Positions 7,449 to 14,822 of a stretch of DNA of 19,379 nucleotides are shown piece by piece. Made by a program: the position numbers and the translations under genes. The notes beneath the pieces were generated by a model that worked only from the letters and a program-made list of their open reading frames with translations, was not told the origin of the DNA and searched no databases. The stretch is from Betaproteobacteria bacterium (GTDB lineage: Bacteria; Pseudomonadota; Gammaproteobacteria; Burkholderiales; Burkholderiaceae_C). Position 1 is the first letter of the stretch. Each line of letters begins with the position of its first letter. The stretch lies in contig RFTR01000016.1 of the NCBI GenBank assembly GCA_009923345.1, positions 1 through 19,379 of the forward strand. The letters run 5' to 3'.

Positions 7449-9818
7449 ATGGCAATTTCCAAAACACCCCCCTCTTCTAAAAACCCAAGAGGTGCGCATG
7501 CAGAGCCTCGCTCCATGGCCAGCACGCTGCTTTTATGGGCTTTTGGATTTGTGGCTGCATGCGGCGTGATAGCCGCTCTGCTCGTTGGCGTGGCACTCGC
7601 CATGGCCTATCCGCAATTGCCCGATGTCTCTGAACTTTCAGACTATCGACCTAAGTTATCGATGCGTGTCTATTCAGTAGAAGGCACGCAAATCGGTGAA
7701 TTTGGCGAAGAGCGTCGTAACTTCATGCCTTTCAAAGATATCCCCAAAGTCATGAAAGACGCGGTTCTTGCCATTGAAGACGCACGCTTCTACCAACATG
7801 GCGGTGTTGACTACATCGGTTTGTTGCGTGCCAGCTTGGCCAACCTAGGTAGGGCTAAAAGCCAAGGCGCCTCGACCATCACGATGCAAGTTGCACGCAA
7901 TGTGTATCTGTCTTCAGAAAAAACATTTACGCGCAAAATTTATGAGATCTTGCTCACTACCAAGTTAGAGCACAACCTCAGCAAGGACCAGATCTTTGAG
8001 ATTTATCTCAATCAGATTTATTTAGGTAACCGCGCTTATGGTTTTGCAGCGGCATCCGAGGCTTACTTTGGTAAACCATTAAAAAATATCTCCATCGCAG
8101 AAGCTGCCATGTTGGCGGGGCTACCTAAAGCGCCGTCAGCTTACAACCCCATCAGCAATCCGAAACGTGCGCGCTCACGTCAGCTCTACATCATCGAACG
8201 TATGGAAGAAAATGGTTTTATTACGAAAGACCAAGCCGCTTCCGCCAAACTAGAAGACCTCAAAATTCGCACTGCAATGAGCGGGCTCAACACCCACGCG
8301 GATTACGTAGCAGAGATGGCGCGACAACTTATGTTCGCGCAATACGGCACGGAGATTTATACGCGAGGCTTGAATGTCTACACCACCATACGCGCCAGCG
8401 ACCAACAAGCCGCTTACTTTGCACTTCGACAAGGCATCATGGACTATGAACGCCGCCAACACTATCGTGGTCCCGAAAAATTCATCACCTTGCCTACTAA
8501 CCCGTCTGAGATGGAGGACGCTATCGACGACGCCTTGATTGAACAAGGGGATAAGGGAGATTTACTCGCCGCAGTCGTGATAGAAGCCACGCCCAAAAAA
8601 GTACGCGCTGTGCGACGCAATGGCGAGACGCTCGAGATTACAGGTGAAGGTTTGCAACCGGTGCAGTCAGGCCTGTCTGACAAAGCGCAACCCAATATTA
8701 AATTGCGGCCAGGCGCTTTGATTCGCGTGACCAAAACACCTAAAAATATTTGGGAGATCACACAACTTCCAGAGGTGGAAGGTGCTTTTGTAGCGATCGA
8801 TCCGCGCGATGGTGGCATACGCGCTTTGGTTGGCGGATTTGATTTCGAGAAAAACAAATTCAACCACGTCACACAGGCATGGCGCCAGCCTGGATCAAGC
8901 TTTAAGCCATTCATCTACTCCGCAGCGCTTGAAAAAGGATTTACGCCTTTGACTGTTATCAACGATTCACCTTTGTTTTTTGATGCCAGTGTGACCGGTG
9001 GCCAACCTTGGGAGCCCAAAAACTACGACGGCACCTTTGAAGGTCCCATGTCAATGCGCAGGGGTTTGGCGAAATCGAAAAACATGATTTCCATCCGTAT
9101 CCTGCAATCGGTTGGCGCACAAAATGCGCAAGACTGGATTACCCGATTTGGGTTTGAAGCTGACAAACACCCGCCTTACCTCACGATGGCGCTGGGTGCA
9201 GGATCTGTCACGCCCTTGCAAATGGTGACAGGGTATTCGGTGTTTGCCAACGGCGGTTACCGCGTCAATCCTTATCTCATCACCAAAGTTACCGACCAAA
9301 TGGGTAAGGTGCTATCTGAATTCAAACCTCCCGAACTCGATGAATCCTTGCGAGCCATCGATGCGCGTAATGCGTATGTGATGACCAGCTTGCTACAAGA
9401 GGTGACGCGCTCTGGTACAGCGTCACGCGCCCCGGTTGTGCTGAAACGCCAAGATATTTATGGCAAAACCGGAACAACCAACGACTCCATGGACGCATGG
9501 TTTGCGGGCTATCACACCAGCGTGACAGCAGTCACATGGATTGGTTACGACACACCTCGCAAACTTGGTGATAGAGAGACTGGAGGCGGCTTGAGTTTGC
9601 CTGTCTGGATTAACTATATGCAACATGCCCTGCAAAACGCACCTGTTTCTGAACCGATACCACCCGCTGGACTCAGCCATGAAAACGGTGATTGGGTTTT
9701 TATTGAATACAGCAAAGGTGCCGGCGTGACGAGTTTGGGGCTAGACAACAAGTCAGGCAATAGCGAATTACCAGCCAACGACGAGAAAAAGAAAATCTTA
9801 GATTTATTTAGGAACTAG
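7449..9818 (+). CDS. mrcA: Penicillin-binding protein 1A (bifunctional glycosyltransferase/transpeptidase)
   Basis: This inner-membrane enzyme polymerises lipid II and cross-links peptidoglycan in the periplasm. The 789-aa protein has a short basic cytoplasmic tail and one membrane anchor (~26-53). The GT51 glycosyltransferase domain follows, with catalytic Glu110 in AIEDARFYQHGG and QGASTITMQVARN at 139-151. The class A transpeptidase domain has Ser483 in GSSFKPF (SxxK), SKN at 543-545 and KTGTTND at 673-679. An inserted region at ~310-445 between the domains is typical of PBP1A. The start is ATG 7449, only 5 nt after a TATAAT. If the transcript cannot begin there, ATG 7515 (Met23) would still keep the anchor. 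The gene is convergent with cyaY, and the two stop codons share the tetramer CTAG. Confidence 0.97.
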   Translation: MAISKTPPSSKNPRGAHAEPRSMASTLLLWAFGFVAACGVIAALLVGVALAMAYPQLPDVSELSDYRPKLSMRVYSVEGTQIGEFGEERRNFMPFKDIPKVMKDAVLAIEDARFYQHGGVDYIGLLRASLANLGRAKSQGASTITMQVARNVYLSSEKTFTRKIYEILLTTKLEHNLSKDQIFEIYLNQIYLGNRAYGFAAASEAYFGKPLKNISIAEAAMLAGLPKAPSAYNPISNPKRARSRQLYIIERMEENGFITKDQAASAKLEDLKIRTAMSGLNTHADYVAEMARQLMFAQYGTEIYTRGLNVYTTIRASDQQAAYFALRQGIMDYERRQHYRGPEKFITLPTNPSEMEDAIDDALIEQGDKGDLLAAVVIEATPKKVRAVRRNGETLEITGEGLQPVQSGLSDKAQPNIKLRPGALIRVTKTPKNIWEITQLPEVEGAFVAIDPRDGGIRALVGGFDFEKNKFNHVTQAWRQPGSSFKPFIYSAALEKGFTPLTVINDSPLFFDASVTGGQPWEPKNYDGTFEGPMSMRRGLAKSKNMISIRILQSVGAQNAQDWITRFGFEADKHPPYLTMALGAGSVTPLQMVTGYSVFANGGYRVNPYLITKVTDQMGKVLSEFKPPELDESLRAIDARNAYVMTSLLQEVTRSGTASRAPVVLKRQDIYGKTGTTNDSMDAWFAGYHTSVTAVTWIGYDTPRKLGDRETGGGLSLPVWINYMQHALQNAPVSEPIPPAGLSHENGDWVFIEYSKGAGVTSLGLDNKSGNSELPANDEKKKILDLFRN

Positions 9819-10150
9819 GTTTTTGCAGTAAAGCGCAAGCCCAATCCCGTTTGTGCGCACGCATCTTGTGTCAATCTCTCAAAGAATTCCCCTTGGCCTT
9901 TGGTGTCCATCCACTTTGTGCCGTCAAATCTAAAGTGGTAGCCACCCGATTTCGCAGCCAACCAGACTTCGTGCAATGGCTTTTGTAAATTGATAATGAT
10001 TTGACTACGGTTGCTAAAGACCAAAGTGATCATGCCCCCAACGCGCTGGTTGTCGATATCAGCATCGCTGTTGTCGTTCATATCATCACAGGCTAATTCA
10101 ACTGCTTTGAGTAATTGTTCAGCGTGGCCTAAGAATTCAAGATCGGTCAT
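9815..10150 (-). CDS. cyaY: Iron donor protein CyaY (bacterial frataxin)
   Basis: Frataxin binds iron and modulates iron-sulfur cluster assembly by IscS/IscU. The 111-aa length from ATG 10150 is normal. The N-terminal helix is acidic (CDDMNDNSDADID, ~21-33), the expected iron-binding ridge. The beta sheet carries the usual GGMITLVFSNRSQIIINLQKP, the tryptophan signature HEVWLAAKSGGYHFRF and W80. The frame is open well upstream, but those residues would lie over the divergent lptM and are not frataxin-like. The start lies only 13 nt from the lptM start on the other strand, so its promoter must lie inside lptM. A TAGAAT on the minus strand at 10187-10182 is a candidate -10. Confidence 0.92.
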   Translation of the reverse strand: MTDLEFLGHAEQLLKAVELACDDMNDNSDADIDNQRVGGMITLVFSNRSQIIINLQKPLHEVWLAAKSGGYHFRFDGTKWMDTKGQGEFFERLTQDACAQTGLGLRFTAKT

Positions 10151-10156
10151 TACAAT
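10151..10156 (+). promoter_or_regulatory. Candidate -10 box for lptM-lysA
   Basis: TACAAT lies 7 nt before ATG 10164, so a transcript from it would start at about the A of the ATG. No good -35 is visible at 16-18 bp upstream. The box abuts the ATG of the divergent cyaY. Confidence 0.35.
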
Positions 10157-10163
10157 TTGCACC

Positions 10164-10502
10164 ATGGGAATGAAGCAAATGATTCTAGTCAGGGCCCAAG
10201 CCCTTTGCGCATGTGTGGCCACACTGTTGTGTGCTTCCATGCTGATTTCTGGTTGCGGACAAAAGGGGCCTTTGTTCATGTCGAACGATCCCGACTTCAG
10301 AGACCGCGCCACATTGCCTGAGATCATTGTGCGCAAACTGCCGGGTGTTCCATCGGACAGAAAGATCACGCCACCTCCTGTGCCTGGCTTGATGCCGCCC
10401 TTACCCATCACTCAACCAGACGCTGGTATTGAATCTAATTCGGCGTTATTTCCTGCTATCACCACACCAGTAGCTAGCCCCATATCTGCGCCCAAGAAAT
10501 GA
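10164..10502 (+). CDS. lptM: LPS translocon maturation chaperone LptM (LppL/YifL-type small lipoprotein)
   Basis: This 112-aa lipoprotein has a type II signal peptide (hydrophobic core ALCACVATLLCASML) and the lipobox LISG-C with lipidated Cys31. The family signature CGQKGPLF follows directly. In enterobacteria the homologue assists maturation of the LptD/LptE outer-membrane LPS transporter. The rest is Pro-rich and low in complexity, which is normal for the family; the longer tail is variable. ATG 10164 (MGMKQM) or ATG 10170 could be the start. The TGA overlaps the lysA ATG as ATGA, the usual lptM-lysA pairing, so the two are co-translated. Confidence 0.88.
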   Translation: MGMKQMILVRAQALCACVATLLCASMLISGCGQKGPLFMSNDPDFRDRATLPEIIVRKLPGVPSDRKITPPPVPGLMPPLPITQPDAGIESNSALFPAITTPVASPISAPKK

Positions 10503-11797
10503 CAAATACCCACCTAGCTGGTTCCCCTTTCCTAGCCAGGCAGAGCAACGACTTGTTGATTGAACAAGTACAACTCTCCAATTTGGCCAAAACGTACGGC
10601 ACCCCTTTGTTCGTTTACTCCAAAGCTGCTATGTTGTCAGCACTCGCGGCTTATCAACGCGGCTTTGCAGGACGCAATGCGCGTATTTGTTATGCCATGA
10701 AGGCCAATTCCTCATTGGCTGTATTGCAAGTGTTTGCACAAGCAGGGTGCGGATTTGATATTGTTTCTGGCGGCGAGTTAGCACGTGTGGTCGCTGCGGG
10801 AGGCGATCCAGCCAAGGTTATTTTTTCTGGCGTCGGCAAGACCCGCGCTGAAATGCAGCAAGCTTTGCGTGCTGGCATTGCATGTTTCAACGTGGAAAGC
10901 GAAGCAGAACTCGAAGTCTTGAGCGAAGTAGCCCACGCGCTTGGGATGCGTGCACCGGTGAGTATTCGTGTCAATCCCAATGTGGACGCCAAAACACACC
11001 CCTATATTTCTACAGGCCTCAAAGACAACAAGTTTGGCGTAGCGCATGAAAACGCTTTGCTCACTTACCAGCGCGCAGCGCAACTCCAAGGCTTGGAGGT
11101 CGTCGGCATTGACTGCCATATCGGCTCACAAATTACCGACATCAGCCCTTATTTAGATGCGATGGACCGAGTGCTCGATTTAGTGGACGCCATTGAACGT
11201 AAGGGCATTAAGTTGAAACACATTGACTTTGGTGGTGGTTTAGGCATTGACTACAACATGCCTGTTGACAATGAGCTGCCACCCCAAGCAGACGATTTAT
11301 GGCGTGCGCTCTTGGCCAAACTCGATGCACGCGGCTATGGTCAACGTCAGTTGATGATTGAACCTGGACGTTCTTTGGTCGGCAACGCTGGCGTGTGTTT
11401 GACTACGGTTGAATACCTCAAGCCTGGTGAGTTGAAAAATTTCTGCATCGTTGATGCCGCGATGAACGATGTGCCTCGTCCTGCTATGTATGAAGCATTT
11501 CACCAAATCACGCCTTTAGCTCTGCGCGATACAGAGTCGACGTTGTATGACGTAGTCGGCCCTGTCTGTGAAAGCGGTGACTGGTTGGGTCGCGATCGAT
11601 CGCTCTCAGTTAAGGCAGGCGATGTACTGGCGATTTTGTCAACAGGTGCTTATTGCATGGCCATGGCGAGTAACTACAACACACGCGGTCGCGCAGCAGA
11701 GGTGTTGGTTGATGGCAGCAAATGGCATCTCATCCGCCGCCGAGAAACTGCGCAAGATTTAATGGCGTGCGAATCGCTTATTCCAAACACGCCATAA
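10499..11797 (+). CDS. lysA: Diaminopimelate decarboxylase
   Basis: This PLP-dependent fold-type III enzyme makes L-lysine from meso-diaminopimelate. The 432-aa protein has the PLP lysine Lys68 (CYAMKAN), CHIGSQITD at 206-214, the phosphate-binding GGGLGIDY at 245-252, EPGRSLVGNAG at 288-298, the partner-subunit CESGDWLG at 357-364 and Tyr385 (GAYCMAMASNYN). All expected active-site segments are present. The start ATG overlaps the lptM stop by 4 nt. The 3' end overlaps the convergent msrQ coding region by 39 nt, so the two transcripts must be antisense to each other at their ends. Confidence 0.97.
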   Translation: MTNTHLAGSPFLARQSNDLLIEQVQLSNLAKTYGTPLFVYSKAAMLSALAAYQRGFAGRNARICYAMKANSSLAVLQVFAQAGCGFDIVSGGELARVVAAGGDPAKVIFSGVGKTRAEMQQALRAGIACFNVESEAELEVLSEVAHALGMRAPVSIRVNPNVDAKTHPYISTGLKDNKFGVAHENALLTYQRAAQLQGLEVVGIDCHIGSQITDISPYLDAMDRVLDLVDAIERKGIKLKHIDFGGGLGIDYNMPVDNELPPQADDLWRALLAKLDARGYGQRQLMIEPGRSLVGNAGVCLTTVEYLKPGELKNFCIVDAAMNDVPRPAMYEAFHQITPLALRDTESTLYDVVGPVCESGDWLGRDRSLSVKAGDVLAILSTGAYCMAMASNYNTRGRAAEVLVDGSKWHLIRRRETAQDLMACESLIPNTP

Positions 11798-12385
11798 CAG
11801 CAGCGCGGCCAAAATAGCGCCGTACATAACCACTTCTGCAAAATTGCTTTTACCGGCGCGCATCCAATAAAAGTGCAGCACAGTCAATAGGGCAATGCCA
11901 TAAACAACGCGATGCAACATTTGCCAGCGCCTAGCGCCCAAGCCTCGGATCGCTCGGTTAAATGAGGTGGCCGCTAGAGGCGTGAGCAACACAAATGCTG
12001 TAAACCCCACCAAAATAAACGGGCGCTTAGCGATATCGGCTGCAATGTCTACCCACTCGAAACCCATATCGAGCCAGCTGTAGCACAGCAAATGTATGCA
12101 AGCATAAAAATAAACAAACAAGCCCAACATACGGCGAAATCGCAGCAACTCCGGTAGCCCAGCGATAACCCGCAAAGGCGAGATAGCCAGAGTAAAGCAT
12201 AGGAAGCGTAATGCCAACTCACCGGTTGAACGGATCAAGTATTCAGCAGGATTAGCCCCTAGGGCATCATTGAAAGCGCCCCACAACAAATAACAAAAAG
12301 GCAGTGCAGCGATCGTAAAAATGACGAGCTTGGTTTGGGGTTTGCCCAGTAAAGCCCTGACCATAGATTGCAAAATTGCGCCCAC
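11759..12385 (-). CDS. msrQ: Heme-binding membrane subunit of the MsrPQ methionine sulfoxide reductase
   Basis: MsrQ is an inner-membrane b-type cytochrome of the ferric-reductase-like family that passes electrons from the quinone pool to periplasmic MsrP. The 208-aa protein has about six hydrophobic segments and histidines suited to heme ligation: His98 (FYACIHLLCYSW), His158 (RRWQMLHRVVYG) and His171 (LTVLHFYWMRAG). It starts at GTG 12385, 13 nt after the msrP stop; ATG 12364 (Met8) is an alternative, and neither has a clear ribosome-binding site. Its last 39 nt are antisense to the end of lysA. Confidence 0.93.
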   Translation of the reverse strand: MGAILQSMVRALLGKPQTKLVIFTIAALPFCYLLWGAFNDALGANPAEYLIRSTGELALRFLCFTLAISPLRVIAGLPELLRFRRMLGLFVYFYACIHLLCYSWLDMGFEWVDIAADIAKRPFILVGFTAFVLLTPLAATSFNRAIRGLGARRWQMLHRVVYGIALLTVLHFYWMRAGKSNFAEVVMYGAILAALLLWRVWNKRFARH

Positions 12386-12398
12386 TGAGAGAAGGGAA

Positions 12399-13397
12399 TT
12401 AGTAGAACTTCTTCAAATCCATACCTGCGTACATAGATGCCACTTGTGCTTCATAACCGTTGAACATCAAGGTTTTACGTTTTTTAGTCAGTAAGCCGTC
12501 CTCACCGATTCGGCGCTCAGTGGCTTGGCTCCAACGCGGATGGTCTACCAAGGGATTGACGTTGGAATAAAAACCATATTCTTGTGGCGCCGAACGCCCC
12601 CAAGAATTCACAGGTTCTTTTTCTAAAAAGCGAATTTTCACAATGCTCTTGGCACTTTTAAAACCGTACTTCCAAGGAACGACCAAACGCAATGGCGCGC
12701 CGTTTTGGTTGGGCAAAACTTCGCCATACATGCCAAATGCCATCAAAGTTAGAGGGTGCATCGCTTCATCCATACGCAGGCCTTCCACATAAGGCCAATC
12801 CAGTACAGATGAACGCACACCCGGCATAGTTTTAGGATCTGCCAGCGTAGTGAATTCCACATACTTCGCATTGCCTAAAGGCTCCACGCGCTTGATGATT
12901 TCTGACAGCGAGTAGCCAACCCAAGGAATGACCATCGACCACCCCTCAACACACCGCATTCGGTAGATACGCTCTTCCATGGGGCTGTATTTCAGCAAGT
13001 CTTCTATGTCGAGACGGCCTGGCTTTTTGACTAAGCCGTCAATTTCTACCGACCAAGGTCTAGTGACCAAGGTGTGGGCTTGCAAGGCTGGATAAGACTT
13101 CTCCGTACCAAATTCGTAATAGTTGTTGTAAGTCGTAGCATCTTTATACGACGTCACTTTTTCCATGGTGGAGGCACCACTGACCTTGCTTGGTTGACCC
13201 GCTAAGGGGGTAGGCTTTTTAGCCTGCGCCAGGGCCTCGCGGCTGGCCCAGGTCGCCATCGAAGTGCCCGCGACACCTGCTGCAATCCGTTTTAACAAGT
13301 CTCGGCGTTGTTGGTATACCGCTTGCGGGGTGATGTCACTGCTAATGGGATGAATAAAACCGGAATCGTTACCGATAGAGAACTGATTGCGTTGCAT
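12399..13397 (-). CDS. msrP: Periplasmic methionine sulfoxide reductase catalytic subunit (molybdopterin)
   Basis: MsrP repairs oxidised methionines in periplasmic proteins. From ATG 13397 it is 332 aa, the usual length. It opens with the family-like SSDITPQAVYQQ and a twin-arginine signal at RRDLLK (31-36), consistent with Tat export of a folded molybdoprotein. Later segments include NNYYEFGTEK (91-100) and the molybdenum ligand Cys149 in MRCVEGWSM. The frame is open to ATG 13463, but that codon lies inside the terminator of the upstream cytochrome gene. ATG 13397 is preceded by GAAAGGG with an 8-nt spacer and is the better start. It is followed 13 nt later by msrQ. Confidence 0.95.
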   Translation of the reverse strand: MQRNQFSIGNDSGFIHPISSDITPQAVYQQRRDLLKRIAAGVAGTSMATWASREALAQAKKPTPLAGQPSKVSGASTMEKVTSYKDATTYNNYYEFGTEKSYPALQAHTLVTRPWSVEIDGLVKKPGRLDIEDLLKYSPMEERIYRMRCVEGWSMVIPWVGYSLSEIIKRVEPLGNAKYVEFTTLADPKTMPGVRSSVLDWPYVEGLRMDEAMHPLTLMAFGMYGEVLPNQNGAPLRLVVPWKYGFKSAKSIVKIRFLEKEPVNSWGRSAPQEYGFYSNVNPLVDHPRWSQATERRIGEDGLLTKKRKTLMFNGYEAQVASMYAGMDLKKFY

Positions 13398-13443
13398 AGC
13401 CCAAGCCCTTTCAAATATGTGGCGCATTGTCGCGCGTTCGGAT

Positions 13444-13470
13444 AAAAAAAAGCTGGCACACATGCCAGCT
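13444..13470 (-). terminator. Intrinsic terminator of the cytochrome c gene
   Basis: Read on the minus strand, a perfect 8-bp stem AGCTGGCA / TGCCAGCT with loop TGTG is followed by a run of Ts. It begins 23 nt after the stop codon of the cytochrome c gene and separates it from msrP. Confidence 0.9.
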
Positions 13471-13493
13471 TGTCTTGGAATCAGTAAGGGCTT

Positions 13494-14123
13494 TTAGCGC
13501 AACCCTGCTATGTAGTCTGACACCGCTTTGATTTCACGATCATTCAATTTAGAGGCCACTTGCGTCATTTGCGTGTTATTTTTGCGAACACCGTCACGGA
13601 AAGCTGTGAGTTGGGCCACCGCATAGTCTGCATGTTGCCCAGCCAAACGTGGGTACTGAGAGGGAATACCTGCACCCGTGGGGGTATGACATCCCGAACA
13701 GGCAGCGATTTGACGATCTGCAATGCCTCCGCGGTAAATGCGCTCACCCAGGGTGACTAATTCTTTGTCTTTAGCAAACCCTTTTTTAGCAGTCTTGGTC
13801 GCTAACCAAGCGGCGATATTTTTCATGTCTTGCTCAGAAAGAGCGGCAGACATACCCATCATGATGGCGTTTGCACGTTTGCCAGATTTGAATTCTTGCA
13901 ATTGTTTGACGATGTAGTCAGGATGCTGCTGCGCCAATTTAGGGTTGGCAGATATTGCCGAGTTCCCGTCTACCCCATGGCAAGCTGCACACACTGCACC
14001 GTAACTGGCTTCGCCTTTGGCCAAGTCAGGCTTTGCTGCTGGAGCAACTGCTTCATTGGCTTGCACAGAAAAAACAGAGGCTACAAGAAGCGTAGCGGTC
14101 AATAATGAGGCAAACAGTTTCAT
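13494..14123 (-). CDS. Periplasmic diheme cytochrome c (c4 type)
   Basis: This is an electron carrier of the cytochrome c4 kind, probably feeding a terminal oxidase. From ATG 14123 it has 209 aa: a Sec signal peptide ending near VQA-N (residue 22) and two similar domains. The first has CAACH at 45-49 with distal Met candidates in NAIMMGMSAAL. The second has CSGCH at 142-146 with NTQMTQVASKL. The duplicated plan (PKLAQQHPDYIVKQLQEF versus PRLAGQHADYAVAQLTAF) is characteristic. The frame extends 27 nt further upstream, but Met10 begins the natural signal peptide. It is divergent from engB, as is usual in this group, and ends in a strong terminator. In relatives the next genes are often resB and ccsB; here msrP follows directly. 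Confidence 0.93.
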   Translation of the reverse strand: MKLFASLLTATLLVASVFSVQANEAVAPAAKPDLAKGEASYGAVCAACHGVDGNSAISANPKLAQQHPDYIVKQLQEFKSGKRANAIMMGMSAALSEQDMKNIAAWLATKTAKKGFAKDKELVTLGERIYRGGIADRQIAACSGCHTPTGAGIPSQYPRLAGQHADYAVAQLTAFRDGVRKNNTQMTQVASKLNDREIKAVSDYIAGLR

Positions 14124-14171
14124 AAATAGGCCAGAAAGTAGAAGTAGCAAAATCAGTCAAAAACGACATAG

Positions 14172-14181
14172 ATTCTACAAT
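14172..14181. promoter_or_regulatory. Overlapping divergent -10 boxes for engB and cytochrome c
   Basis: The plus strand reads TACAAT at 14176-14181, 5 nt before the engB ATG, and the minus strand reads TAGAAT at 14177-14172, about 48 nt before the cytochrome ATG. The two boxes overlap by two bases. Neither has a good -35. A shared, bidirectional promoter would explain how both genes are expressed from a 63-nt gap. Confidence 0.4.
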
Positions 14182-14186
14182 GGCGT

Positions 14187-14822
14187 ATGAATCCCTCCGA
14201 CCACGCGAAGCACGCACTGGGTTGGTTGCACACAGCTAGGTTTTTAACCACCGCACCGCAACTGCACCATTTACCAGCCTACGATCTCCCTGAAATTGCC
14301 TTTGTGGGTCGATCCAACGCAGGGAAATCGACCTGTATCAACGTATTAACCCAGCAAAAACGGTTGGCTTATGCATCCAAAACACCAGGTCGCACCCAAA
14401 ACATCAACCTGTTTGCGCTAGGACGCCAAGGCCAAGCCGATGCAGTCTTGGCTGATTTGCCAGGTTACGGCTATGCGGCAGTTCCCAAACAAGACAAGAT
14501 CCGCTGGCAGCAAGTGATGGCCAACTATTTGACCTCGCGAGAAAACTTACGCGCTGTCGTGCTGTTGTGTGACCCGCGTTTGGGCTTGACCGAACTCGAT
14601 GACATCTTGCTAGACGTATTGCGCCCACGCGTGGAAGCTGGCCTTAAATTTTTGGTCTTATTGACGAAAGCTGACAAACTCAACCGCAGCGAAGGTGCCA
14701 AGGCTTTGTCTATCGCCAAGCTACAAGCCGGTGGCGGTGAAGTGCGTTTGTTCTCTGCGCTTAAAAAACAAGGCGTCGATGAAGTCGCTACGACCCTCTA
14801 CGATTGGATGCACCATGATTGA
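14187..14822 (+). CDS. engB: Ribosome biogenesis GTP-binding protein EngB (YihA/YsxC)
   Basis: This essential GTPase acts in late 50S ribosomal subunit assembly. The 211-aa protein has G1 GRSNAGKST at 41-49, G2 region TPGRTQ (Thr70), G3 DLPGYG at 90-95, G4 TKAD at 160-163 and a G5-like FSAL near 188. No other in-frame ATG exists before Met111, so ATG 14187 is the likely start despite lying only 5 nt after a TACAAT box and having no ribosome-binding site. That supports a leaderless message. The last 8 nt overlap the start of the downstream hydrolase. Confidence 0.95.
   Translation: MNPSDHAKHALGWLHTARFLTTAPQLHHLPAYDLPEIAFVGRSNAGKSTCINVLTQQKRLAYASKTPGRTQNINLFALGRQGQADAVLADLPGYGYAAVPKQDKIRWQQVMANYLTSRENLRAVVLLCDPRLGLTELDDILLDVLRPRVEAGLKFLVLLTKADKLNRSEGAKALSIAKLQAGGGEVRLFSALKKQGVDEVATTLYDWMHHD

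Noticed and set aside
13398..13463. Longer msrP start at ATG 13463
   Set aside because: The codon lies in the terminator hairpin of the cytochrome gene, and ATG 13397 has a good ribosome-binding site and gives the usual protein length.
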